Positions 50,445 through 60,610 of a stretch of 64,000 nucleotides of DNA are shown in pieces (within the stretch, counting starts at the first letter, position 1; each line of letters begins with the position of its first letter). Source of the stretch: Blasia pusilla (taxonomy: Eukaryota > Marchantiophyta > Marchantiopsida > Blasiales). The stretch is taken from contig CM114275.1 of the NCBI GenBank assembly GCA_050084515.1, positions 24,242,001-24,306,000 on the forward strand, written 5' to 3'. The position numbers and the translations under genes were made by a program. The notes below the pieces were generated by a model. The model had not been told where the DNA came from. It worked only from the letters and a program-made list of their open reading frames with translations, and made no database searches.

Positions 50445-51395
50445 CCAGAGGAGGGTTTTAGGGTGTTAGATCTCTTCGGAGGGATTAGGAGTGGATTGGC
50501 TATGGTATTGCAGGTGGGCATACGGGTGCATCAGTACCTTTATGTGGAGAAAGATAAGACCACGCGGCGAGTATCATTACGTCACGTGGCGAGATTGGTC
50601 CACAGGTATCATGAGTTTTTGCCGGTATATGCAATATGGGGATATCACCATACCCTACCCGCTGACATTTCCTTGGTGGGGCCACAAGATCTGGATAGAG
50701 TTGCCACCATTCATTTTGTGATTTTTGGATGGCCATGTTAGGGTCATTCATCAGCTAGGCGAGGATTTGGATTGTAGGATCCGTGGTCATGGATGTTTTG
50801 GGAGATATTGTGAGTAGTACGACACTTGCAGGAGAGTTAGACATGTTCTCCGGCGTACATTTTGGAGAATATGCCATTTTTGGGAGATACTCGTGCACGT
50901 GTGATGAAGAGTGTGCATCAGGTGAGGTCTTGGTTGGGACCTGCTATGTTGTTAGATGCAGCGAGAGTTAGATCACCCATCTTTACGACTGTGGTGGACA
51001 AACCTGATACTATAAGAGGTACTGAGTCGAGCATACGATGGAGTCTAGAGAGCACCACATCTCTCAATGGATGCTATTTTGGGCTCAGGGCGTTGATCTC
51101 AAGTAGTGACGCGCGATGATAGACCACCATTGGTGATGGCCAATAGGGTGGGGGAGTTTAGGGAAGCCTTACCTACGTTGGTGAGCTTCCCAACATCCCA
51201 TTCCTTTTGTCAAGGAGGGCCAAGCATGATTTGGGATGAGGTGACCCGAGCATTGGAGGAGCCTACAGCAGATAAGCGTGAGTGCGCCATGGGGCTTGCT
51301 ATGGGTACTACGGCGATGCTAGGTATGACTGAGGCATCCGGAGATAGGTGTTGGGGCAGGCAATGGACCTCAACTGTCTCACATGGATAGTCAGC
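50445..51395 (+). pseudogene. Cytosine-C5 DNA methyltransferase domain inside gypsy pol (broken)
   Basis: A DNMT-like domain transfers methyl from S-adenosylmethionine to cytosine in DNA. Motif I is VLDLFGGIRSGLAMVL (SAM-binding). Motif II region is YLYVEKDKTTRR. Motif IV is IFGWPC, TAG, GHSSARRG, with the catalytic Cys retained. Motif VI is YILENMPFLGD (the ENV Glu retained). Then comes AMLLDAARV and, after a +1 frameshift near 50975, LWWTNL (motif VIII-like). The C-terminal region has ALPTLVSFPTSHSF, EPTADKRECAMGL and, after another shift, LGQAMDLNCLTWIVS. Motif order is unpermuted (I, IV, VI, VIII, then C-terminal region), closer to DNMT3 than to permuted plant DRM. It lies between protease and RT on the element strand. 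Several stops make this copy inactive. A degenerate host methyltransferase is unlikely given the flanking domains. Confidence 0.82.
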
Positions 51396-51799
51396 CTAGG
51401 TATATGGCAGAGACGAGAGTGTCATCCATGTTGTCATGTCCACGAGTTAGACCATTGCCTAGAGGGTCCATACATGCATTGGCTAGGGGCGTGACGAGGA
51501 GAGATAAGCACCCATGGACTTCTTGGGACGTCGTTCGAGCGGAGAGTGCGAAGGCGGCCAGAGCAGCACATGTTCATTTTTTGGATGTGGAGCATGGTAT
51601 AGGAGGGTAAGAGTGGAATGGTTGTTGCGAAGGTGGCTAGGGTTGCTACATAGCAACCAAAGCCTGAGGTTGCGTCCTCTCCAAGTGAGGTCACGATGGA
51701 GACTTGGGAGCTTGTGATAGGTCTCTAGTTGATAGAAGGAGAGCGACGGCGAACTCATAGGTTTTTGAGAGGGCACATCAATTGTTTTTCCTTCAGTAT

Positions 51800-53111
51800 G
51801 AGAGACTTGGGTACGCTGAAGGGTCCCGAGAAATGGATTGAGTTGGCTAGTGATACGCCAATCTTTCGTTGACCCTACAAGTATTCTGATATGGAGCGAG
51901 CCTTGATTCAGAGCAGGAGTCATGACTAGTTGGAGACATGACTTGTGGAGTTATCACATGGGGAGTATGCATTTTCCACAATCATGCCGACAAAGAAGGA
52001 TATATATGGCAATTGGACGGATAGGCGGATGTGTGGAGATTACCGTCCTATCAACCGACAGACGAGGTCAGATTGTTACGCCATGCCTACTCTTGAGGAG
52101 ATCTTTGATACAGTAGGGCATGCAAAGATCTTTAGTACTTTAGATCTTTGTGCTTGCTATCATCAACTTCCTATTAGGTTGGAGGATATGGAAAAGACAA
52201 CATTATGGGGGATAGATCAGTTCGGGAGAGATTGCTTGTATCAGTGGTGGTTCTTACCATTTGGGTTGAGGAACGCGCCTGCGGAGTTTCAGAGAGTGAT
52301 GGATAGGATTCTGGAAGGCTTGGATTTTGTACAATGTTACATAAATGATATTCTTATCTTCAGTTCCACGGTTGAGGAGCATGAGCGACACCTAGAGGAG
52401 GTGTTTTGGCGATTGCAGTTACATGGACTGAAGTTACATCCAGGCAAGTGCAAATTCTCTTAGGAGCAGATTGAGTACTTAGGACACACCATATACCTGA
52501 GTGGGTTAGGTTTTCAGTAGACAAAGGTGGAGGCTATTGGATAGATTCCACATCCCTAAGGTGTGAGTGGAGTTCGAGCATTTCTTGGACTCGAAAACTT
52601 CTATCGACGGTATGTCAAGGGTTTTAGTGCGATCGCAAAGTCTTTGACCTTGTTGACGAGACTTGATTAGGTTTGGTTGTGGGGAGATGATCAAGAGAGA
52701 GCATTTCAAGAGCTCAAGGATAGGTTGACGTCCTCACCCATTTTACAGAGACCAGTTAGGGGTCGCCCATTCCAGTTACATACGGATTGGAGCATGTTGG
52801 GTCTAGGAGCAGTGCTTACTTCGAGGGATGACAAGGAGAGGGAGTTTGTTGTGGCTTATGCGAGCCGATCGAACAATATTGCAGAGGCAAAGTATAGCTC
52901 CTATGAGGGAGAGTGCTTGGCTGATGCGTGGACCGTGGCACATTTTAGGTGGTATTTATTCGGCAACCCTTTCACAGTTATCACTGATCATCAGCCGTTG
53001 AGGTGGATGATGGAGTCCGACAAGCTTACTGGAAAGCTTGCCATATGGGCTCTATTACTACATGAGTATGAGTTCGAGGTGGTTCACAGGCCAGGTCGAC
53101 GGATGGATTGA
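51800..53111 (+). pseudogene. Gypsy reverse transcriptase and RNase H (broken)
   Basis: RT fingers begin with LASDTPIFR (about 51845); then PTKKDIYGNWTDRRMCGDYR, IFSTLDLCACYHQLPIR and LPFGLRNAPAEFQRVMDRIL. The catalytic box is CYINDILIFSS, with Asn for the first Asp of YxDD. The connection EYLGHTIY...FLGLENFYRRYVKGFS crosses stops at about 52463-52670. RNase H (52677-53111) has LHTDWSMLGLGAVL, YSSYEGECLADAWTVAHFR and VITDHQPLRWMME. The YIND change and stops indicate a dead copy. Confidence 0.95.
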
Positions 53112-53242
53112 GTCGTAAGCCATGTCCAAGTTAGAGAGACGATACATGAGCTCGATGGCACCGAGAGAGTGATGAGGAGATGGTGTTTGGTTGGCATGCA
53201 TCTGCCTATCTTTGTTGGTTGACTATGGTTGGTCAGCCGTAG

Positions 53243-54140
53243 GTGATGACTCCAGTGGTGGGGTCGGATGATGAGTCTTTGGATGAGGTCAGTGAGGAGG
53301 CGATAGGTGATCGTGATATCCATAACGACGTGGAGGTTGTGGAGTTCTTGCGCATTGGTGTCATAGCGAGCATAGTGAGTGCTAGGGAGCGGGATCGGAT
53401 CCTACAGAGAGCCAGGAGGTTCAAGTGGGAGGGGACTCACATTTTGCGGGTATGGGGAGATGGTAGGACACGAGTGGTACCTCATCCTTCCCAGCGAGCA
53501 CGTGTAGTGCGACATGCCCATGAGGAGTTGGGGCATTTTGGAGTAAAGCCTACTTACAACTTACTCTAGGTTCACTATTGGTGGCGCGGAATGCATACTA
53601 GGGTACAATAGTTTGTGGCCAGATCTATGGTATGTGAGAGAGTGCGAGCATCCTTCAATGCTCCCACTCCGCAGTTACATCCTTTGTCGATTATGGGTTT
53701 AAGTTATCGGTGGAGTTTAGACTTCGCGGGACCTTTGCCATTGACGGGGCGTCATCACAAGTACGTGTTGGTCATGGTGTAGCATTTCTCCAAGTGGATA
53801 GACTTGGTGGCACTACCGGACAAGGCGAGCAAGGGAACAACTTATGCGTTTCTAGATCGTGTGCTTAGTCACTTTGGTGCACCGGTAGAGGTGTTGACTG
53901 ACCGGGGTACCTAGTTCAGGGGAGAGTTTCAAGCCTTGTGTAATCAAGGGCTGATAGATCACCGCACCACGTCCAGAGATCATCTTGAGGCGGATGGGTT
54001 GGCCAAGAGAGTAGTACAGACGGTGAAGAGAGGATTGCGCAAGTTTGGCTTGCAGCGGGGATAGTTGAGGGAGTGGGACCTACAGTTGCCATGGTTGGCT
54101 ATGGGGTATCGCTTTAGTCAGCATGCATCCTTGGCATCAT
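53243..54140 (+). pseudogene. Gypsy integrase (broken)
   Basis: The zinc-binding part starts near RHAHEELGHFGVKPTYNLL; one expected Cys of the HHCC site reads Ser (ARSMVCERVRASF). The catalytic core has SLDFAGPLPLTGRHHKYVL, then VLTDRGT and HLEADGLAKRVVQTVKRGL, giving the D, D, E series. Four or more in-frame stops are present. Confidence 0.92.
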
Positions 54141-54400
54141 TTTGACCTTTTTTTTTGGCTCTTTGGGAGAGAGCCTGATTTACGTGCAGTTATTCGACGT
54201 GATATGTTGGAGGTGTTAGATCTTGATGATCCAGATGTGTGGGTACAAGCATATTCTCAGAGGGCGGAGATTTTTTGTAGAGTTATGTCTATGGCTTTTG
54301 AGAACTTAGCTAATGCTCAGCATAGAGATACATTGAGGTACGCGACCATTCATGGAGGAGTTTATCGTCTAGGGATTAGGAGGTTCATCCTGAAGATTAC

Positions 54401-54600
54401 GTGTATTTACAGCAGGCGGCACCCACGACACTAGATGTCAATGCACGGCGCACAATCCTTTGTATGCGCGAGGTATTACCGATTGGAGTCCTCATGTTGG
54501 ACGGACGGGATGGTATGGTTTGGAAGGATCATGTGCGCAATTGTGTGCCATGTCATCTTCTGAACGTGGTCAGGAGAGTGGATCGCAGCTTGGTAGTGGT
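54401..54600 (+). pseudogene. Gypsy integrase C-terminal module
   Basis: Reads LQQAAPTTLDVNARRTIL, then VLPIGVLMLDGRDGMVWKDH and VRNCVPCHL, a pattern I associate with the C-terminal end of this gypsy lineage. It leads directly, after a frame change, into the PHD-like finger. Confidence 0.65.
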
Positions 54601-54755
54601 GCATCAGGCTTGAGGTGTATGTTGTACGGATCTGCAAGGGATGCAACCACCATGTTGGTATGTGATGGTTGTTCTCAAGGGTGGAATATGTCATGTCTGA
54701 ACCCCCCTCTTGATGTAGTTCCCACGTGACGACGGATGTGTCTGAGATGTGTATA
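54600..54755 (+). pseudogene. PHD-finger-like module at the end of gypsy pol
   Basis: Reads GLRCMLYGSARDATT, then MLVCDGCSQGWNMSCLNPPL, then VVPT, a TGA and RRMCLRC. This matches the PHD spacing (C-x2-C, C-x2-C, W-H-x2-C, C-x2-C) with two ligand losses: Tyr for the second Cys and Asn for the His. PHD fingers bind histone H3 tails, so an intact relative could guide integration or read chromatin. The intact ancestor is inferred. Confidence 0.72.
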
Positions 54756-54832
54756 GGGTAGTAGGTCATGTCAGGAAGATGTGATATTTTCTATCTAGAG
54801 TTAGGGGGATCCAATTGCTAGCTAGAGGGGCG

Positions 54833-55557
54833 GTTGTGTGATCTCCATGTATATGTATGAGTTTATTTATGTACATGTATGGATTTACTCGTAGGGAAGA
54901 TCGATGTTGTGTGGTGTGGATGTGATCAATGATGTATGTTGTGTAGCGATGTGTATGCGCACGACACCTGTCACATCTGAGTAGGCGATAGGTCGAGATC
55001 TATCGTGGATAGGGCATAGCAGCCATAAAACTGACTTGAGGGCAACTTTTTCCCGCGGTATCAGATGAGGTTGAGAATAGGTCCGTTGTGTCAGGAGCGT
55101 CGTTTCTAAAAACTTTCCTGTTGAGATCTTTCACAACCGGGTGACTTGTTGAGCAAGTCATCCGCCCCTGGTAACATGTGCGCGCAGGTTACTAGGAGGA
55201 TAGTTATTTTTAGGGGAAAAGCCTTTTGGCTCTTCCTAACCCTATATAGGGGAGGAAAATGGCTTTCCCAAGGCATCTTTCTCATGTTGGGCCGTTGGAG
55301 CATCTCTCTTGTATGTATGTGAGATAGGACCAGGGTGCTAGCGTCCGGATTCCTTGAAAGCGCAGGGTGGACGAGGCTTGATATGCCGATGTAGATTGAG
55401 GAGTGGAGTTTTAGGCCGGGTGTGCTGTTTTTTCTACTCTTTATTTTTGTTGTGTGATCTCCATGTATGGATCTACCCGTCTGTAGGAAAGATCGAGGTT
55501 GTGTGCTGTGGATGTGACCAACAATGTATGTTGTGTAGCGATGTGTATACGCACAAG
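54833..55557 (+). repeat. 3' LTR with duplicated flanking segment
   Basis: The LTR core 54969-55448 matches 39405-39888. It is flanked by two copies of one segment, gttgtgtgatctccatgtat..., at 54833-54968 and 55449-55557; the first has about 24 bp extra. Purine-rich AGAGGGG lies just before 54833. The terminal TG...GCACA and the fragment at 1-43 suggest that the downstream copy is the true LTR end. The upstream copy is unexplained. Confidence 0.75.
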
Positions 55558-57861
55558 ATTTCTCATGTTTGTTTCAGATGGCTTAGTAAGTGTGATACTC
55601 TTGTTTAGCTCTAAGATATCCTTAAGAGCATGAACGTCACTAAAGTACACCATTTGACTATAAGGAAGATGTACAACTAATCTCACAATATTTGGTTTCT
55701 CCGCATGCAAACCAAACTTAAAGATTCTCCAACATGCTTTAGAAGAAGATATATATCTATAATTATCCAAAAAAATCAATAAATAAGTATAATTAATTTA
55801 ACAAAGTATTGTAATAAAAAGTATAGTTAGACTATTTTCTTTTGGAAATTTACCTAGCATCAAGGTATTGGGAAGTCTTGCCAATAATATTTGAACTTTT
55901 TGACATATCAAACTAAGCCTTCATGATATCGCATCGGATCCTTTATACACATATCATATTGGATCCTTTATACAAATACAACCAAGATGTTATTAGTGAT
56001 ATCCAATTTGATATGACAATCAGATAGGGTACAAAACAAAGAATTATAAGGAACCACCCAACCATTATTAAGATCATGTGTTGCCTTTTTAATAGATTTT
56101 CCAATATCACGCCTACAAAATCCCAAAAATGACTTAATACCAAAAATAAAATAATAATAAAGAACTAAAAAATATTTAAAGAGATATTTACTTAAGCAAC
56201 AAATTGAAAACTAATATATCTTAAAATACGTATTGCATACAATTTTTTATATCTTTTATATATAGGATATATCTCTACCCTCGCTTTTCATGATCATAAA
56301 TACAAATGACCTTGGAAAAGCCTTAGGACACTTTCTGCTATTCTTGTCCATGCAATATTCCCAATCAACCATGAATCAAATAATTACTCACAGTCCCAAA
56401 GAGTCTTGGATGTGTTAGCATATCGGGTATCTCTAAACACGTTATCTCATCAAAAGTTGTCGTAGTCTTTAGCTTATTCTCCCATGCCAGGAGGCAGAAT
56501 AATCAACACATGCATATGCGATAAACCTCTTTCTGAAAGTGTACCACATGAATACATCCTATGAATTTTCAAAATATTTTTTTCAACTATTAATGGTAGT
56601 AATTATTTCTTCTTTTGTTCAAACACTCGAACAATCGAGTCTCGCCAATCATAAGCTATTTGGCGAGACTCGGTAGAGGTGATCTCATGCCATTTAGGAT
56701 TGCATGTCGTAAAAAAGTAAGTACACTTCCAAAAATATCTAACAATGGCCATTGCATCTTGATATAATTGATGCATATGGCATGACTCGCTAATAAAGGA
56801 AGAGGGCAAGTTGATGTGTCTTCCAATTGCCTAACCATTTCCATCATGCCTACTCGTGGCATCTTTTACACCATGATAAAGATCGGCTCTCAAATGTGTT
56901 AGATTCATTCGTATCCAAGTCAATCGTTATATCTCTATAATGGCATATAAGTCAACCATATACTCTCTGAAGAGTCTTCCAAACCTCACTGTTTTGTTAT
57001 CGTCAATAGCTACTCTTGCATAAAGATGAAAAGAAGCAAATTGTAGAACAGTAACAATCTTTATCCTCCTTGGATTTCCAATATCCTCCAAGATTGGTAG
57101 TTCAAACTTTCCTCATCCATATGCTGATCCCCACATTTGATCATATTATAAGCATGTAACACCTCGTCCACATTATAATTCCCCCCATCAGTATTCTAAG
57201 ACTCCATCTTGCTTTATCATAAATGAGGGGCCAAAAAAAAGGCAAGGGTGTGTAGCCCTTATTCAAATCAAATATCCGACGCATAAAAGCATACTACACT
57301 ATCACGATTTTTTATAACTTCACTTCCATCATCATAAAATATTGTAGCAATCTATGATGCAACTGGCATGCTATAGCGGTTGGCATTGAGGCTTTTCTTA
57401 CTTCCCTTAAGAATAATATGTTTTTCGGATCTCCTTTCATTTCTTGCTATATGCCGAAATATTCTTACGTATGGATTATGCATATGCACCATATCCTGCA
57501 ATCCCCTCAATATTATAGGTTGAAGATCAAGCATGGTCCTTCCTCTATTTTCCAATTCATGATCAGTATTATGAATATAAATTTGAGCCAATTGTCGAGT
57601 CCTACCCACATATGGACAAAGTGGACCAATAGCATGATAAACACCACCTTGTATCCTAAAATATACAATATCACTACAAAATTCTTCCATGTGTATCCCA
57701 ATAGATGCTAATTGTGATGTATAATTATAAGCACTAGAGTTACGAAGAAAGTGAATTTTGTCTTGATCTATACTCGATATCAATGAGGATAGTAGTGGAT
57801 GTGAGGCCTTATATCTTATGGAATGGAAGTTGTATCTTACTATACTCACAATACCTACCAA
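55558..57861 (-). pseudogene. Minus-strand Helitron, proximal part (N-terminal domain and Rep)
   Basis: 57352-57861 contains FRIQGGVYHAIGPLCP, AQIYIHNTDHELENR and HNPYVRIFRHIARNE, the Helitron-like N-terminal domain. 56603-56862 has FFTTCNPKWHEI. The HUH site reads ERGLSHMHVLIILPPG near 56495-56550 after a frameshift. 55441-55779 has YISSSKACWRIFKFGLHAEK and LVVHLPYSQMVYFSD, and the homology stops at the gypsy boundary. The protein continues across the insertion at 39404 downward. Confidence 0.82.
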
Positions 57862-57899
57862 AACGTGATAATCTTATATACTGATTCTTTACTCTTTCA

Positions 57900-58050
57900 C
57901 ATTTTCAATGGTAAGCCTTGCATGCGAAACAAATCAGTGTCATGCCTCCAGTAATATGATGTCCAGTCAGAGTATCCAGACACTCTCTCAACCGTCAAGA
58001 TTGAATATCCTTTTCTTGGAAATCTCAAGAGACTAAATAAAAAAATTAGA
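57900..58050 (-). pseudogene. Helitron zinc-finger-like segment
   Basis: On the minus strand a frame reads GGMTLICFACKAYHWKCE, matching the cysteine-rich segment (C-x2-C-x-x-x-HW) that precedes the Helitron N-terminal domain in many Helitron proteins. It lies between the repeated exons and the 57861 segment. Confidence 0.6.
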
Positions 58051-58055
58051 CATAC

Positions 58056-59239
58056 CTAGATTCTTAAACCGGAGTCAAGTTACTTGGAATAGTATTCTTG
58101 AACTTCATATTGAGGAATTGATGAAATTTCCAAATTTTGGATTTTAGGCAAAATAGTGGATTGGAAAACATATACGTGTTGAATCAAAGTTGCATGTCTA
58201 CGCCTCTGTCCTTCAACTCTGATCACTTGACGTAATTGATGTAAGCCTCAAGGATTAAGAGGTAATGGAAGTCTATTATCTGAAAATATAGCACTTTCTT
58301 AGTGAGAAACAACTGGAAAAACTATTCTCATACAACATAACACATATTTCTATAAAAATCCTTCAATAATTTACTAATCCAATTAATTAAAGAGTGAAAA
58401 GATATCAGGTATGAAATATACATTGGGGAAGTTCCAATAGAATCCATAAGCATAGCCAGTTGAAAATCATGAGAAAAGACACCTCATTTAGATAATGTGG
58501 GCAATAGAGAGTATGAAGGCACCAACATATTACATTGATCTAAGTTTGCATGTCTTCATCTTTGGCCTTTAGCTCTTGTTACTTGACATGAAGCTTGCAC
58601 TCCTTGTTAGTTGGAAGCGTTTGGCAATCTATATTAATAGCAAGGAATACAAATCTTCGTTGAAATCAATAATTATAGTAAAATAAGTTTAAAAAATAAA
58701 CAAATCTATGATTGAAAAATGAAATTAAAAAGAGAGAAAAAAAACTTACAACGGAGAGTTTTTCATAATCATCGTGGACAAAGCAATCTTAGAAGTCAAA
58801 GGACCTATAACTTCTTCAATGTCCTCTACAACATGTGAAGCACCAATTCCATGATCTATAGTAAATTTAGCTTGTCGTTGTCTTTGTCCTTTGGCTCTTG
58901 CAATGTTATGCATTTTATGCAGCCCACGAGGATTGGAGGGAAATAATCATCTACAATAATGATATAAAATTTTGAATGTTATCAAAAAATAAATATTAAC
59001 ATAATAATAAATAATAAATTAGTTTTTCTTGAAGAAAGCGACAAAATTGCTTCAAAAAAACTTACATTGACGATGGATTAATATGAGCAATTCAATTATT
59101 CTGATGGGGAACATGACCAACTTCGAGATAAATTTTGTTGCCATTTTGAGCCAAATTCTCATGTCTTCGCCTCTCCCATTGTGCTCTTGCGACTTGTTGT
59201 AAATCATGTAACCCTCGTGGATTAGAAGGAAGTCGAAGC
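58056..59239 (-). repeat. Array of four homologous exons upstream of the Helitron Rep
   Basis: Four exon-like segments on the minus strand, 59066-59239, 58750-58950, 58422-58628 and 58056-58279, each start with an AG acceptor and end at a GT donor. Each encodes a version of LPSNPRGLHDLQQVARAQ followed by an Arg-rich RRRH-type run. Copies read FPSNPRGLHKMHNIARAKGQ (second) and LPLNP, stop, GLHQLRQVIRVEGQ (fourth); the third is more damaged. Start-to-start spacing is 289, 322 and 349 bp. They probably form the N-terminal part of the Helitron protein, duplicated exon by exon. The function is unknown; the basic character would suit nucleic-acid binding. Confidence 0.65.
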
Positions 59240-59339
59240 CTATAATAGCAAAAAAATCTCAAACTACAAACTAAATTTGATATTCAAAAATTAATTTAAA
59301 ATAAATTTACCTTCATGATAAGTTTGCATTAAAAAATTG

Positions 59340-60300
59340 AACAAGTTAAGCAAAAATCTGAGACGTGTATTGTGCGGCAACAAGCAGCATGGTACGGCAA
59401 ATCAACCGATCTATCATCTCATCGACAAACCATCCTCAACTCTGGACATCCCACACATGTCTATGTCCCCTAAATCCATACATCATCGATGCTCCTAGCA
59501 TCAGCACGAAACCCAATATCCCAAATACCTTCCCAATACTCGGAAATCCCTCACACGTGTAGGATAAGAGACTAGAATGGGTAACCTCACAATAATGTCG
59601 ATGTCGCTCCTCGGCAACTGCAAATTTTGACCCCAACTCGGTCGTGAAGACAACTCCTCTAATCAGCAAGTCGTAATCCTCTTGTATTGACGCTGCTCAA
59701 ACCTCCTCAATGTGCGGTGCAGGTCCAACGATCCGGTGGAGCACTGGCGGCATGGAATGGCTAGAAAGTTTTGCAAGATTGACCGTAAATTTTGACTTGC
59801 AACTCTAAATTATGCACCGTCTCTTTCATAGCATGTAGAGCTTCACGATCTACAAGGGCGTCAAAAAATATTTTTAATCGGACATTCCCGTTAAAATTGA
59901 CAGGGATTGTTGTAAAGCCCAATGTCTCTTTCTCCTACACAAAATTTGGCAGCGCTTCTGCACTGATTTCTCCCAACAAAAATGTAAAACCTGTAAAAAT
60001 AAAAATTATCAAGCTACGTGGTGCTCCCGAGAGCACCGACATGGGGCAACCCGCCCCCATATTTAATCCTGATCAAAATTTGGGCAGCGCTTCCGCGCGC
60101 CACTCTTCCACACGAAACATCTGCAAATGAAACATCACAAGTAAGCGGCTCTTGCTCCGGTGAGCACTCCCACGAACTTCTGAATGGGGAATACGGAGTC
60201 TGTCCTCCACTACTCACGAAGGCGCTCCACTAGATCTGACCGATCTATCCTAAAAGACGTGACAACTCACTCTTATATTCATTTCCCCTTTATAACAGTG
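59340..60300. other. Region between the Helitron and the second gypsy element
   Basis: No protein recognised. A short direct repeat, aaaatttgg(g)cagcgcttc, occurs near 59942 and 60076 in related frames. The right part may be LTR or leader of the second gypsy element, but I could not define an LTR boundary. Confidence 0.35.
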
Positions 60301-60610
60301 AGAGAGTGTAGATTGAGTGTCGCATGTTTAGTTTGAGTGATTGAGGGATTACTCGTGAGATTGAGAGTGATCGTGTGACAGGGACACGAGGGCCATCACG
60401 GCCTCCTTTTGGGATTTTGAGAGGTGAGTAGTGGACTTGAGAGTAGCTCTGGAGGATTTACCCGGAGTGGTGGAGGTTTCGAGGGTCTCCACGTGAGAGA
60501 CCACCTCGATCTCCTTCTTTGTCATCTTTAGATGAAGAGGAGCATATAGACGAGTGTGTTAGTGATCCGCCGTACACATTGAGTGGTCCTACCAGTTGGG
60601 CGTACGAGAT

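Larger units (their letters stand above)
39405..55557 (+). mobile_element. Ty3/gypsy retrotransposon with DNA methyltransferase and PHD-like domains (degenerate)
   Basis: It interrupts a minus-strand Helitron; the flanks are TTTTC (39400-39404) and ATTTC (55558-55562), a likely 5-bp target duplication with one mismatch. Removing the nested insertion leaves about 9.8 kb. Internal order on the plus strand is gag, CCHC knuckle, protease, cytosine methyltransferase, RT, RNase H, integrase, C-terminal module, PHD-like finger. The reading frames contain many stops and several frameshifts. Integrase lies downstream of RT/RNase H, as in Ty3/gypsy. Confidence 0.88.

Noticed and set aside
50445-51395. 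Methyltransferase as a captured host gene or contaminant rather than part of the element
   Set aside because: It sits on the element strand between protease and RT with matching decay and no promoter, intron or target duplication around it. Still, only family-wide comparison can settle this.
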